A stretch of 64,000 nucleotides of DNA from Lonepinella koalarum (GTDB taxonomy: Bacteria; Pseudomonadota; Gammaproteobacteria; Enterobacterales; Pasteurellaceae): assembly GCF_004565475.1 (NCBI RefSeq), contig NZ_SRHX01000007.1, forward strand, positions 62,001-126,000, in the 5' to 3' direction. Shown piece after piece: positions 50,262 to 59,936 of the stretch (position 1 is the first letter of the stretch; each line of letters starts with the position of its first letter). The notes beneath the pieces were generated by a model. It had not been told where the DNA came from. It saw only the letters and a list, made by a program, of their open reading frames with translations, and made no database searches. The position numbers and the translations under genes are program-made.

Positions 50262-51596
50262 TTATTTAAATTCATCAATCACATTCGCCTGCACTTCTGC
50301 ACCAGCGTTATTAATCGGTTGCCACGGGGAATAAATGCCCGAGAGATCTTGACTGGCTAAACCTAATCGCACCGCTTGATCCACGATAATGCGTGCCACG
50401 TCAAAATGGCGAGAAAGCGGATAATGTTCAAGCTGTTGTTTTAACACAAGGCTTAAATCAATCGGTTGATTGTGTTCACGTTGGGCGATGAGCAAGGTTT
50501 GCATCGTTTCTACAATTTGATCGTGCAAGTCTGTAAGCTCTTCATACTGCAATTCATCTGGCAATTCACCAAGTGCATCTTCATCTCGCAACAGCAATTC
50601 TTCATCACGCAAATCAATCAAGCGTTCCGCTTGAGCCGTCCACAAATACCACGGTGCATCAAAATAATGATGAATAGAATTTCGTAGCCGTTGGCTAAAC
50701 ACCCGATTTTTATCCATATCAATGGCAGTACGAATAAATTTATGCACATGGCGGTCGTAGCCGATCCACAAGTCAATGGCTTGCTGTCCCCAGCTGATAA
50801 TGCGGTCAAGTTTTGCCTGCAAATCTACAATCAACTGGTCAATAAAATACAGCGTGCTATTCCCGATAATACAGTCTTGAATCCGCAGAAGTTGTGCTTG
50901 TAGCTTGTCGCCAGCAGCGTTTAAGGTGTCTTGCAATTCTCGCAAATTGCCCGATGTTTCATCTAACAACCGTTCACAGCTGGCAATCGCCGCTTGCCAA
51001 TCTTTGCTTAACAAATCAGCGATTTCTTGCTTAATCCCCTGCTGATTTTCGTCCATTATACGTTGCGATAAATCAATGCTATCAAAAATCTCTGCCACGG
51101 AATATTTAAGCGGTGCAAACACATTTCGCCGCCAAAAATACGCATCTTCGTTTTTCCGCACACCTTCTTCAGCAGACTCTGATGCACGCTGAATTTCATC
51201 TGCCACAATAGCAAGCTGCACGGATAATCGTAGAGCGGAAAATTCACGTTGACGAATATAATAATCAGACACGCCCACACCCAACGGGGTCAAGCGGTAA
51301 ATGGAAAGCCCTTCGGTGAAATCACTACTAAAACGGTTTAAAAACCGCTGTTTCACTAAATCATTAATGGCATTGTTGGCTCGGGTGACGACACTCTCAG
51401 AATACTCAAATTCAGAAGACACTTGACGGAAAATATCCACCAAATCAGATTCTTGCATCTCGCCGTCAAAACGTTCGTTATTATAAAGTGCAATGGCAAG
51501 TAAAAACGCTAGCCGTTCGGTGTTGAGCGATAGCGAAAATTCCCGCTCTCTCGCCCACGACACCAATTCAGGGATAGTTTGTGATGTTTCAGACAT
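50262..51596 (-). CDS. mukF: Chromosome partition protein MukF (kleisin)
   Basis: MukF is the kleisin of the MukBEF condensin. The 444-residue product has an N-terminal winged-helix dimerisation domain ([30 protein letters not shown]), a long helical middle region with ELRE-type coiled coil, and a C-terminal winged helix ([15 protein letters not shown] here reads [18 protein letters not shown]) that contacts the MukB head. It is the first gene of mukF-mukE-mukB. The E. coli partner smtA is not upstream; instead a 269-bp inverted-repeat element ends 21 bases before the start codon, so the operon's promoter must lie inside or beyond that element. Confidence 0.97.
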   Translation of the reverse strand: MSETSQTIPELVSWAREREFSLSLNTERLAFLLAIALYNNERFDGEMQESDLVDIFRQVSSEFEYSESVVTRANNAINDLVKQRFLNRFSSDFTEGLSIYRLTPLGVGVSDYYIRQREFSALRLSVQLAIVADEIQRASESAEEGVRKNEDAYFWRRNVFAPLKYSVAEIFDSIDLSQRIMDENQQGIKQEIADLLSKDWQAAIASCERLLDETSGNLRELQDTLNAAGDKLQAQLLRIQDCIIGNSTLYFIDQLIVDLQAKLDRIISWGQQAIDLWIGYDRHVHKFIRTAIDMDKNRVFSQRLRNSIHHYFDAPWYLWTAQAERLIDLRDEELLLRDEDALGELPDELQYEELTDLHDQIVETMQTLLIAQREHNQPIDLSLVLKQQLEHYPLSRHFDVARIIVDQAVRLGLASQDLSGIYSPWQPINNAGAEVQANVIDEFK

Positions 51597-51617
51597 TAAA
51601 ATTTCTCACAACTTGTA

Positions 51618-51886
51618 GGGTCTGTTGACCTTTTGGTTTGACCTATTTGCTAGAGCTTAATTTTAGCCAAATCAAGGCGGAAAACCTGCCGTTTGGTCAT
51701 TCCAAACAAAGGTTTTTCAACGCCGAGTTGGCTAAAATTAAGCCTAGCCCTTTGGGTTGTGGCTAAAATCGCCACATCCCGCATCATAAAACTTGTGAAT
51801 GGAATAACCATTCACTACGTTTTATTCCTTGCCTGTGACGATTTTAGCCGACAACAAATAGGTCAAACCAAAAGGTCAACAGACCC
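51618..51886. mobile_element. MITE-like element with 32-bp perfect terminal inverted repeats
   Basis: The element begins GGGTCTGTTGACCTTTTGGT at 51618. The first 32 bases (51618-51649) are the exact complement of the last 32 (51855-51886). Inside lie further inverted repeats: a perfect 16-bp pair (51655-51670 and 51728-51743), a GTGAATGG/CCATTCAC hairpin within a larger ATAAAAC/GTTTTAT pair, and a GGCTAAAATCG/CGATTTTAGCC pair. At 269 bp, without a transposase, it fits a miniature inverted-repeat transposable element mobilised in trans. I see no clear target duplication, so it may be old or the boundaries may be eroded. Confidence 0.82.
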
Positions 51887-51947
51887 CAATAAAAATATAA
51901 AATTAGACAGGATTATACAGGATCTTTAGGGGGATTGTAAGGGGGGT

Positions 51948-51974
51948 AAAAAAGGGGATCGCTCCCCTATTTTT
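51948..51974 (-). terminator. Terminator of acnA
   Basis: AGGGGA (51953-51958) and TCCCCT (51963-51968) form a GC-rich stem with a 4-base loop, followed on the minus strand by TTTTTT. It lies 17 bases beyond the acnA stop. Confidence 0.8.
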
Positions 51975-51990
51975 ATGCCTAATTTTACGC

Positions 51991-54645
51991 CTATGCGTCT
52001 TTCAAATACTGCCGTAACACATATTGCAAAATGCCATCATTTTTATAGTATTCAATTTCAATGGCGGAATCTAGGCGGGCTTTCACCTTAAATTGCGTTT
52101 CTTTGCCACTGGGATGCACGGCTTTTACATCAAGCATTTTAAAGGGTTTTAAATCCTTGGCTAAGCCTGTAATGCTAAAGGTTTCCGAGCCGTCTAAACC
52201 AAGGCTTTCGGCATTTTCGCCCTCTTCAAACACCAAGGGGGCTATCCCCATGCCTACTAAATTACTGCGGTGAATCCGCTCAAAACTTTCCGCAATAATG
52301 GCTTTAATTCCAAGTAAAAATGTGCCTTTCGCCGCCCAGTCACGGGACGATCCAGAGCCGTATTCTTTACCCGCTAACACGATTAACGGCGTGCCGTCTT
52401 TGGCATAGGCTTGTGCGGTGTCAAACACAGTGTCCACCTTATCACTGGGGAAATGGCGACTAAAACCGCCCTCTTTATTGGCAATTTTATTTTTAATCCG
52501 CACATTAGCAAAAGTGCCTCGCATCATCACTTCATGATTACCACGCCGTGAACCATAGGAGTTAAAATCCACAGGCTCTACGCCTTGTTCTTGCAAATAA
52601 CGCCCCGCCGCCGTTTCGGGTTTAAATGAACCTGCGGGCGAAATATGGTCAGTGGTCACGGAATCGCCTAAATACAGCAATACACGAGCATCTTCAATAT
52701 CCGTAATCGTCTTGGTTTCAACGGTTAAATTATCAAAAAATGGTGCTTGTTTAATGTAAGTAGAGCTTTCATTCCATTGATAATTTTCACTTAAATCCAC
52801 TTCCAAGTCTTGCCAATCAGTTGAACCATCAAAAATCACATCGTAAACTTGCTGAAAATCTTCTTGTTTTAAACAATCATGAATGGTCTGCACAATCTCG
52901 TCTCGACTTGGCCAAATATCTTTTAAAAAGACAGGGTTGCCATTGGGATCGGTGCCAAGGGGATCTTCTAATAAATTCAAATCCACTCGCCCCACTAAAG
53001 CATACGCCACCACCAACATCGGCGACATTAAAAAGTTCATTTTCACCTGTGGATGTACCCGTGCTTCAAAATTACGATTGCCCGACAATACCGATGCCAC
53101 CACCAGTTCCCCTTGATCCACGGCATTAGCAATATGTTCTGGCAAAGGCCCAGAGTTACCAATACAAGAAGTGCAACCATAACCCACATTATAAAAACCT
53201 AAGGCATCTAAATCCGCATTTAAGCCCGAACGTGTTAAATATTGGGTGACCACTTTTGAACCTGGGGCAAGGGAAGTTTTCACCCAAGGTTGACTGGATA
53301 AACCTCGTTCCACCGCCTTGCGTGCCAACAAGCCCGCCCCAATCATTACCGCAGGATTCGATGTATTGGTGCAACTGGTAATGGCAGCAATCACGATATG
53401 ACCATCGCTTAATGTATATTCTTGATTATTATGGGAAATCTGCTCGCTATGCAGGGTTTGACGATGATATTCGTTATCTAATAATGTTGTGACAGTGTCA
53501 CCCAAATTTTTAACCAGCACTTTATCCTGTGGACGTTTTGGACCTGAAACCGTTGGCACTAAACTGTTTAAATCAAATTCCACCACGGAAGAATAGGTAA
53601 TGTCTTCTTTCCCCGTACGCCACAATAAGTTCTCTTTACAGTATTTTTCCACTAATTCAATTTGCGCTGGCGTTCGATTGGTAGTGTGCATATATTCGAG
53701 CGTACGATCATCAATGGGGAAATAAGTCACCGTACAGCCAAACTCAGGCGACATATTAGAAATCGTGGCTCGGTCGGTGACGCTTAAACTGTCTAAGCCA
53801 TCACCAAACACTTCCACAAATTTCCCCACCACCCCTTTATCACGCAATACTTTAGTAATGGATAACACCATATCCGTGGCAGTGCAATGATCAGGAATGC
53901 TGCCTGTGAGTTTTAATCCAATCACTTCAGGGCAAGTAAAGAAAATCGGTTGACCAAGCATAGCGGCTTCCGCTTCGATACCGCCCACACCCCAAGCAAT
54001 CACGCCAATGCCATTGACCATAGGGGTATGCGAATCAGTTCCCACCAAAGTATCAGGAAATAACCAACCATCTCGAGCAATCACACCTTGCGCCAAATAT
54101 TCTAAATTCACTTGGTGACAAATCCCCATACCGGGTGGCACTACAGTAAAATTCTTCAAGCCTTTTTGTGCCCATTTGAGTAATTCATAACGTTCTTTAT
54201 TACGTTCAAATTCAAGAGACACATTTTTATCATAGGCAGCGTCTGTGCCGAAAAAATCCACTTGCACCGAGTGATCAATCACCAAATCCACGGGAATAGC
54301 AGGATTAATTTTCTCCCCGTCTTTACCATGACGCACATACTCTGCCCGCAGCGATGCCATATCCACCACCGCTGGCACGCCGGTAAAGTCTTGCATTAAG
54401 ATGCGTGCAGGTTTAAAGGGAATATCTTTATCCACAGGTTCTGGTGACCAATTTAATAAGGTATCAATATGCTCTTGAGTAATACTAAAATCATCATGAT
54501 TACGCAGCACATTTTCTAATAAAATACGGATACTAAAGGGCAGTTTGGCGACTTTGTCTGCGTCTAATTCCGCAAGCCCACTATAATGATACTGTTTTCC
54601 CTGTAAAGATAATTGTTTTATACATTTTGCCTTTGAATTATTCAT
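51991..54645 (-). CDS. acnA: Aconitate hydratase A
   Basis: AcnA isomerises citrate and isocitrate through a [4Fe-4S] cluster; the A form is the oxidant-resistant, iron-regulated-protein-like aconitase. The 884-residue product has the cluster cysteines in AAITSCTNTSNP and YGCTSCIGNSGPLP, the substrate-binding GTDSHTPMVNGIGVIAWGVGGIEAEA, the VGKFVEVFGDG segment and, in the swivelling C-terminal domain, YGSGSSRDWAAKG. The frame extends to a TTG at 54657, but the ATG at 54645 (MNNSKAKCIKQL) follows a GGAG ribosome site and is preferred. The gene is monocistronic. Confidence 0.97.
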   Translation of the reverse strand: MNNSKAKCIKQLSLQGKQYHYSGLAELDADKVAKLPFSIRILLENVLRNHDDFSITQEHIDTLLNWSPEPVDKDIPFKPARILMQDFTGVPAVVDMASLRAEYVRHGKDGEKINPAIPVDLVIDHSVQVDFFGTDAAYDKNVSLEFERNKERYELLKWAQKGLKNFTVVPPGMGICHQVNLEYLAQGVIARDGWLFPDTLVGTDSHTPMVNGIGVIAWGVGGIEAEAAMLGQPIFFTCPEVIGLKLTGSIPDHCTATDMVLSITKVLRDKGVVGKFVEVFGDGLDSLSVTDRATISNMSPEFGCTVTYFPIDDRTLEYMHTTNRTPAQIELVEKYCKENLLWRTGKEDITYSSVVEFDLNSLVPTVSGPKRPQDKVLVKNLGDTVTTLLDNEYHRQTLHSEQISHNNQEYTLSDGHIVIAAITSCTNTSNPAVMIGAGLLARKAVERGLSSQPWVKTSLAPGSKVVTQYLTRSGLNADLDALGFYNVGYGCTSCIGNSGPLPEHIANAVDQGELVVASVLSGNRNFEARVHPQVKMNFLMSPMLVVAYALVGRVDLNLLEDPLGTDPNGNPVFLKDIWPSRDEIVQTIHDCLKQEDFQQVYDVIFDGSTDWQDLEVDLSENYQWNESSTYIKQAPFFDNLTVETKTITDIEDARVLLYLGDSVTTDHISPAGSFKPETAAGRYLQEQGVEPVDFNSYGSRRGNHEVMMRGTFANVRIKNKIANKEGGFSRHFPSDKVDTVFDTAQAYAKDGTPLIVLAGKEYGSGSSRDWAAKGTFLLGIKAIIAESFERIHRSNLVGMGIAPLVFEEGENAESLGLDGSETFSITGLAKDLKPFKMLDVKAVHPSGKETQFKVKARLDSAIEIEYYKNDGILQYVLRQYLKDA

Positions 54646-54686
54646 TTTCCACTCCAATCAAAAATAACAAATAAGAATAAAAATCA

Positions 54687-54707
54687 ATATTATCAATAAG
54701 ATAATAT
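54687..54707. promoter_or_regulatory. Palindrome upstream of acnA, operator candidate
   Basis: ATATTATC and GATAATAT form a perfect 8-bp inverted repeat with a 5-base spacer, 42 bases upstream of the acnA start. Its AT-rich form recalls Fur-type or other metal-regulator sites but does not match a consensus well. Confidence 0.35.
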
Positions 54708-54917
54708 CATATGTCTAGTTATAGCATAGTTTAGCTGAGAGATAAACCTTATTTTTCAATCTTGCCGATTTAGCCCTTTATCTCAAAATCTGCCCTCGCC
54801 CCTGCTTCGGTAGTTGAATAATTTCTAAGGGAATGATGAGTAGTAATTTTAATTTTTTATTGATATTTATGAATGCAATCCGTACCATACGCAAATTAAT
54901 TTTAACGGATAACACCA

Positions 54918-55841
54918 ATGATAACCGAACAATACAAAAAACAAACCTACAATCTGAACAAATTACAAAAACGCTTACGCCGTAATGTGGGCAATGCCAT
55001 TGCAGATTTTAATATGATTGAAGATGGCGATAAAGTGATGGTTTGCCTGTCAGGTGGGAAAGACAGTTATACTTTGTTGGATATTTTGCTCAATTTAAGG
55101 CTAAACGCTCCTATTCATTTTGATATTGTGGCGGTCAATCTTGATCAAAAACAACCGGGATTCCCTGAGCATATTTTGCCCCAATATTTAGCTAGCATTG
55201 GCGTGGATTACAAAATTGTGCAAGAAAACACCTACGGCATTGTGAAAGAAAAAATCCCCGAGGGGAAAACCACTTGTTCGCTCTGCTCTCGCCTACGCCG
55301 TGGCATTTTATACCGCACGGCTACGGAACTCGGAGCAACCAAAATTGCCTTGGGGCATCACCGTGATGATATGTTGGCGACCTTATTTTTGAATATGTTT
55401 TACGGCGGAAAACTGAAATCCATGCCACCGAAATTAATCAGCGATGACGGCAAGCAAATTGTGATCCGTCCGTTGGCTTATTGTAAAGAAAAAGACATTG
55501 AAAAATACGCCATTGCGAAACAATTTCCGATTATTCCATGTAATCTTTGTGGTTCGCAACCGAATTTGCAGCGTCAAGTGGTGAAAGACATGTTGAATAC
55601 GTGGGATCGCCAATATCCGGGGCGATTAGAAACCATGTTTAGTGCAATGCAAGATATTGTGCCGTCCCATTTGTGTGATGCGGAATTGTTTGATTTTAAA
55701 GGGATTAAAAAAGGTGTGGTAATTGATGGCATTGAGGGGGATTTGGCGTTTGATAAGGAAGAATTTTCTGCGGTGTCCTTGAATGATGAAAATGAAGATT
55801 TTGAGTTAGAGGGGAAAATTGCGTTTAGGGAAGTTATTTGA
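54918..55841 (+). CDS. ttcA: tRNA 2-thiocytidine(32) synthetase TtcA
   Basis: TtcA thiolates C32 in a subset of tRNAs using ATP and an iron-sulfur cluster. The 307-residue product has the PP-loop SGGKDS at residues 45-50, cluster-binding cysteines in CSLC (120 and 123) and a third in CNLC near 208-211, and the family segment [21 protein letters not shown]. The ATG at 54918 has a weak ribosome site. The last 30 residues are acidic and variable. It is monocistronic and divergent from acnA; the region downstream is a structured intergenic block rather than an obvious terminator. Confidence 0.97.
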   Translation: MITEQYKKQTYNLNKLQKRLRRNVGNAIADFNMIEDGDKVMVCLSGGKDSYTLLDILLNLRLNAPIHFDIVAVNLDQKQPGFPEHILPQYLASIGVDYKIVQENTYGIVKEKIPEGKTTCSLCSRLRRGILYRTATELGATKIALGHHRDDMLATLFLNMFYGGKLKSMPPKLISDDGKQIVIRPLAYCKEKDIEKYAIAKQFPIIPCNLCGSQPNLQRQVVKDMLNTWDRQYPGRLETMFSAMQDIVPSHLCDAELFDFKGIKKGVVIDGIEGDLAFDKEEFSAVSLNDENEDFELEGKIAFREVI

Positions 55842-55848
55842 TGAAATA

Positions 55849-56146
55849 AAGTGCGGTGGAAAATTGGAGAATACCTAGCACTGGCGTACTAGGTTAAGCA
55901 TGGTGACGCTACTCCGTAGCTTAGGAAAAATAGCTATTTATTCACCTTACTTTTACTCCGCTCGATCAAATCGCTCCCCGTCTGAACCGCCTTTGCGACT
56001 TGGCATTTTTAGCTAAATTTTGCTTGTCTGAGCGAAGCGAGTTCAAAATTTAGCGTGAATAAAATGCCAAATGAGCAAAGATAAGCGGTGAAGTCGGGGT
56101 GTGCTTTCTTTTGTTACTTTTCTTTGCACAAGCAAAGAAAAGTAAA
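55849..56146. repeat. Structured repeat-like intergenic block between ttcA and sppA
   Basis: The 305-base gap is packed with inverted repeats and no gene: an uptake signal (55849-55857), a CCTAG/CTAGG pair, GCTAC/GTAGC, a nested pair TTGGCATTTT (56000-56009) with AAAATGCCAA (56061-56070) enclosing GCTAAATTTTG (56012-56022) with CAAAATTTAGC (56044-56054), and a perfect 14-bp stem TTACTTTTCTTTGC (56115-56128) with its complement (56133-56146). The last unit, with GTGCTTTCTTTTGTTAC, is of a kind seen repeatedly between genes in gammaproteobacteria. It ends one base before the sppA stop and may terminate sppA. Confidence 0.6.
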
Positions 56147-58045
56147 TCACTTCACAACCCCACAATTCAAACAATACAAATACTGCCCTTTCGGATCATT
56201 AAATTTCCCCAAAATTCCCAACTGATTTCTCAATTGATCCTGTACTTGTTTAGCCTCTGGTAATCCAACCATTTCACTTACACTAGTTTTCACTAAGGAT
56301 TTCGCTCCTTGCTGTAAGGATTGTAGTAAAGCTTTAAAACCTTGCGGTTCTTCATCAAACCATTCAATAGAATAATTTGCTTTCTCACCTATTTGTTGAT
56401 CGGCTAATTCTTGAGCTTTTCTTACCGCGGTTTCAAAATCGCCCAGTTCATCTACTAACTTATATTGTAACGCATCTTGTCCTAACCAGACTTGCCCTTG
56501 GGCTATTTTATCAACTTCTGCTTTGGATAAATGGCGACCACGGCTCACTACGTCCAAAAAACGCTCATATCCTTGTTCTATTTCTAATTGAAAAACCTCT
56601 TTGAGTTCATCAGATAACGGGCTTGTAGAAGATAATTCACTTAATTTAGAAGTACTAATACCATCGGCGGATATACCAATTTTTTTCAAACTATTTTCAA
56701 AAGTTGGAAATATTGAAAAAATACCGATGGAACCTGTTATTGTATTTTTATCTGCCACAATATAATCCGTAGTACTTGCAATCCAATAGCCTCCCGAAGC
56801 TGCTTCTGCTCCCATTGACGTCACAACAGGTTTTCCAAGTGCTTGCAAGTTATCAATTTCTTGACGAATAACTTCAGAAGCAAAGGCACTCCCACCCGGG
56901 CTATTCACGCGTAATATAACGGCTTTCACGGTTTCATCATTAGCTGCTTGATGTAATAAATTCGCAATGGTATCACCACCGACTTCATTTTCATAGCTTT
57001 CGCCATCAACAATTGCCCCTTCAACATTGACTACCGCAATTTTATGAGTTGGATTAGAAAAATGACTATCCCCTAATTGACGATCAGGTAAAGCAGATAA
57101 GTATGTGTCAAAATCCACATTTTTAAATTCCGTTACATCATTATCCTGTGTATTTTCACCAAAAAGTGCGGTTAATTTTTGCTGAATTTCTGCCATTGTG
57201 GTAAATTCTGTAATTAACTTGCGTTGTTTGACATAAGCGCTACTATCCCCTTTCAAGGCTTTCAAATCTGCTAAATATTGCGGGCTATCTGGCAATACTT
57301 GATTAGGTTCAATTTGACGGTTCTTGGCTACAATATCACGGAAATTTATCCACATACCACTTAACCAACGTTCAGCATTCGCTTTAGCGGCAGGCGACAT
57401 ATCATCGCGTAAAAATGGTTCAACGGCTGATTTATAAGTGCCTACACGGAAAATATGAGGGGTTATCTCTAGTTTATCTAGCATAGATTTAAAATATAGA
57501 TTCTGTGCAGATAAACCATGAATATCCACTGTTCCCATTGGATTTAAATAAATTTCATCGGCAAAACTTGCTAGAAAATACTGACTTTGGCTATAATTTC
57601 CTGCTAACGCAATGACGGGTTTATGTTGTGCTTTAAAATGTTGAATTGCCGACCCCACATATTCCAACGCAGGTAGATCTGCTCCTTGGAAATAATTTAA
57701 ATCTAGTACTAGCCCTTTAATGCGATCATCATTTTTAGCATTTTCAATAGCATAAACTACATCAAAGGTTGAAATTTTACGAGTTATATTACTCCCATCT
57801 AATTCATTTAAAGCCCTTTGCCATGATAGATATTTTTCACGATTATCAGCTAAATAACCATTTAAATTTAATAATAATGCCCCTTGTTCACCAACTAGTT
57901 GAACATTATTAGTTTGTGAATTGAACAGACTAATTATGGTTGCAAGAAATAATACAAAGAGTAAAAAAACAAGGTTCATCACCACGCGACGAACAAAATT
58001 GATAGCTTTCCAAATTATTTTAAAAAAATTAAAAATAGTTTTCAT
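56147..58045 (-). CDS. sppA: Signal peptide peptidase SppA (67 kDa type)
   Basis: SppA is the inner-membrane serine protease that degrades cleaved signal peptides. The 632-residue product is the long, two-domain form with one N-terminal membrane helix (VVMNLVFLLFVLFLATII). The lysine base is in GTYKSAVEPFLRDDMSPAA near residue 206, and the nucleophilic serine in SMGAEAASGGYWIAST near 420; VNSPGGSAFASE forms the second-domain oxyanion region. It is divergent from ydjA, as in E. coli where the two genes are also neighbours. An uptake signal lies at 57164-57172. Confidence 0.96.
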   Translation of the reverse strand: MKTIFNFFKIIWKAINFVRRVVMNLVFLLFVLFLATIISLFNSQTNNVQLVGEQGALLLNLNGYLADNREKYLSWQRALNELDGSNITRKISTFDVVYAIENAKNDDRIKGLVLDLNYFQGADLPALEYVGSAIQHFKAQHKPVIALAGNYSQSQYFLASFADEIYLNPMGTVDIHGLSAQNLYFKSMLDKLEITPHIFRVGTYKSAVEPFLRDDMSPAAKANAERWLSGMWINFRDIVAKNRQIEPNQVLPDSPQYLADLKALKGDSSAYVKQRKLITEFTTMAEIQQKLTALFGENTQDNDVTEFKNVDFDTYLSALPDRQLGDSHFSNPTHKIAVVNVEGAIVDGESYENEVGGDTIANLLHQAANDETVKAVILRVNSPGGSAFASEVIRQEIDNLQALGKPVVTSMGAEAASGGYWIASTTDYIVADKNTITGSIGIFSIFPTFENSLKKIGISADGISTSKLSELSSTSPLSDELKEVFQLEIEQGYERFLDVVSRGRHLSKAEVDKIAQGQVWLGQDALQYKLVDELGDFETAVRKAQELADQQIGEKANYSIEWFDEEPQGFKALLQSLQQGAKSLVKTSVSEMVGLPEAKQVQDQLRNQLGILGKFNDPKGQYLYCLNCGVVK

Positions 58046-58201
58046 AGAACTTCCTTATTGTAAAATTAAACCGCATTTAATAAACTAAGCAATTATTTTA
58101 ATGAATAATTGCATTAAAAAGAAATATACCGCAAAAATGACAAGTTTTCACGGTATTTTTATGTTAGAATTTTCAATTTATTATTCATAATAAGGACAGT
58201 T

Positions 58202-58756
58202 ATGGACGCATTAGAATTACTGACAACTCGCCGGTCAAATAAAAAATTAGTCGCTCCGGCCCCTAATAAAGAACAACTGGAACAAATTTTTCAAGCGGCT
58301 TTACGTACGCCTGATCATGGAAAACTGAAACCTTATCGTTTCGTTGTAATTGCAGATAAGGGCTTAATAAAATTAGCTAATGCCTTAACTCAAGTCGCAA
58401 CCGATCTTAACTTAGATAATAAGCAATTTAGTAAAATTGATAAAATTTGTGCAAGTCCAATGGTAATTGCGGTCGTTGCTAAACTTGATCCGAAAGTTGA
58501 CAAGGTGCCAGAATGGGAACAATTAGTGGCGGCGGGTTGTGCAACCTATGGTATTCAATTAGCGGCTCAAAGTTTAGGCTTTGATAATGTATGGATTACT
58601 GGTAAATGGGCGGGTGGTGATGCATTACGTCAGACTTTAAATTGTACAGAACAAGAAAAAATTGTTGCATTATTATTAATCGGTACAGCGGAGAATGAAA
58701 AATTAGAACGTGATAGTAAGACCGCTGATACACAAGATTTTGTTTCATATTTATAG
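58202..58756 (+). CDS. ydjA: Nitroreductase family protein YdjA
   Basis: The 184-residue FMN-dependent nitroreductase aligns with E. coli YdjA from its first residues (MDALELLTTRRSNKKL) through RTPDHGKLKPYRFVVIAD, the FMN-binding segment VAAGCATYGIQLAAQSLGFD and KIVALLLIGTA. Physiological substrate is unknown; the family reduces nitro compounds and related electrophiles with NAD(P)H. The DedA gene starts 8 bases after the stop, so they share a transcript that ends at 59434-59463. Confidence 0.92.
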   Translation: MDALELLTTRRSNKKLVAPAPNKEQLEQIFQAALRTPDHGKLKPYRFVVIADKGLIKLANALTQVATDLNLDNKQFSKIDKICASPMVIAVVAKLDPKVDKVPEWEQLVAAGCATYGIQLAAQSLGFDNVWITGKWAGGDALRQTLNCTEQEKIVALLLIGTAENEKLERDSKTADTQDFVSYL

Positions 58757-58764
58757 GATTTTTA

Positions 58765-59373
58765 ATGGACGTTTTAATTAGTTTTTTTACCGACTACGGT
58801 TATTGGGCGGTACTTTTCGTACTGATTATCTGTGGTTTTGGTGTGCCTATTCCTGAAGATATTACGCTGGTTTCAGGAGGTATTATTGCCGGGCTTTATC
58901 CCGAAAGTGTAAATGTACATCTTATGTTAACAGTGAGTATGATCGGTGTATTAGCTGGTGATAGTACAATGTACTGGCTTGGTCGTATTTATGGCATAAA
59001 AATACTTCGTTTTCGCCCTTTACGAAAATTACTTTCAGCCAAACGTTTGAAAAACGTACGTGAAAAATTTGATCAATATGGTAATCGTGTACTTTTTATC
59101 GCTCGTTTTTTACCCGGCTTAAGAGCTCCAATTTATATGGTTTCTGGAATTACTAATCGTGTAAGTTATACTCGTTTTTTATTATTAGATTTTTGTGCTG
59201 CGATTATTTCTGTTCCTGTGTGGGTGTATTTAGGTTACCACGGAGCCAATAACCGTGATTGGTTAGCTCAACAAATAAAAAACGGACAACATGGTATTTA
59301 TGTCATTATAGCTGTGGTCGTGTTGTATATTGGCTACAAAATCTATAAAGCTAAAAAAGCGAAGAACAAATGA
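58765..59373 (+). CDS. DedA family membrane protein
   Basis: The 202-residue inner-membrane protein belongs to the DedA/SNARE-associated family, implicated in lipid carrier and phospholipid flipping. It has the signature IARFLPGLRAPIYMVSG with the conserved arginines and proline, the re-entrant region near GFGVPIPEDITLVSGG, and a C-terminal anchor (IYVIIAVVVLYIGYKIY) followed by a lysine-rich tail. It is the second gene after ydjA. Which of the several DedA paralogues it represents cannot be told here. Confidence 0.9.
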   Translation: MDVLISFFTDYGYWAVLFVLIICGFGVPIPEDITLVSGGIIAGLYPESVNVHLMLTVSMIGVLAGDSTMYWLGRIYGIKILRFRPLRKLLSAKRLKNVREKFDQYGNRVLFIARFLPGLRAPIYMVSGITNRVSYTRFLLLDFCAAIISVPVWVYLGYHGANNRDWLAQQIKNGQHGIYVIIAVVVLYIGYKIYKAKKAKNK

Positions 59374-59410
59374 TAATGAGTAGTGCAATTATTTATATCA
59401 TTAATTCAAT

Positions 59411-59463
59411 GCCACCAATTACAGGTGGCAACCAAAAGCGTAGAAAACACTACGCTTTTTTCT
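59411..59463 (+). terminator. Terminator of the ydjA-DedA unit
   Basis: AAAAGCGTAG (59434-59443) and CTACGCTTTT (59450-59459) form a strong stem followed by T. A smaller hairpin GCCACC / GGTGGC precedes it at 59411-59429. It can also serve sspB from the other side. Confidence 0.8.
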
Positions 59464-59469
59464 CTCATA

Positions 59470-59931
59470 CTATTTAATAATTTTCAAATGTGATGCCGAT
59501 TTATTATCTGTTTTCTTGGCTTTATTTAGATTAGCTTTTGGTTTATCCACAATATCTTGGAAATTAGTTGGTTGTTCAATTTGTGCGGTCTGATCTAATT
59601 CATCATAAATCATTTCAGGTTCAAACATCACACCGTCACCATTCTCACGAGCGTAAATAGCTAAAACCGCCCCCATTGGGATATACACATCTCTTGGCAT
59701 TCCTTGAAAACGTGCATTGAATTCAATCGCGCTATTACCTAAAGATAATGCGCCAACTGCGCCAGATGAAATATTTAACACAATCTGACCATCTTTCACA
59801 TATTCTTGTGGTACTACAACTCCACTATAGGTTGCATCCACCACTAAATAAGGCGTAAAATTATTATCAACCAACCAGTCATAATATGCTCTTAATAAAT
59901 AAGGACGTTTAGGCGTCGATTTATATTCCAT
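59470..59931 (-). CDS. sspB: ClpXP protease specificity-enhancing factor SspB
   Basis: SspB tethers ssrA-tagged proteins to ClpXP for degradation. The 153-residue product has the folded substrate-binding domain (KRPYLLRAYYDWLVDN, VYIPMGAVLAIYARENGDGVMF) and an acidic then basic flexible tail that ends in the ClpX-binding region (SASHLKIIK). I chose the start MEYKSTPKRPYLL at 59931; the frame also opens at 59937 (MVM), where TAATG would overlap the sspA stop, and that start cannot be excluded. It forms a two-gene operon with sspA. Confidence 0.95.
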   Translation of the reverse strand: MEYKSTPKRPYLLRAYYDWLVDNNFTPYLVVDATYSGVVVPQEYVKDGQIVLNISSGAVGALSLGNSAIEFNARFQGMPRDVYIPMGAVLAIYARENGDGVMFEPEMIYDELDQTAQIEQPTNFQDIVDKPKANLNKAKKTDNKSASHLKIIK

Positions 59932-59936
59932 TACCA

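Larger units (their letters stand above)
51597..51990. other. Intergenic region between acnA and mukF, mostly occupied by the inverted-repeat element
   Basis: Of the 394 bases, 51618-51886 are the MITE-like element described separately. The rest holds the acnA terminator at 51948-51974 and an AT-rich linker. A 78-residue plus-strand frame inside the element has no protein character. Confidence 0.7.

Noticed and set aside
44968-51596. Many plus-strand frames opposite mukB, mukE and mukF
   Set aside because: Shadows of long coding genes; none has a plausible start or family resemblance.
51693-51929. 78-residue plus-strand frame inside the inverted-repeat element
   Set aside because: It is a reading of nested palindromes, extends beyond the element, and has no ribosome site.
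54797-54812. 16-base match TCGCCCCTGCTTCGGT to a segment of mukB near 49189
   Set aside because: The match does not extend on either side, and one such match is expected by chance in a window of this size.
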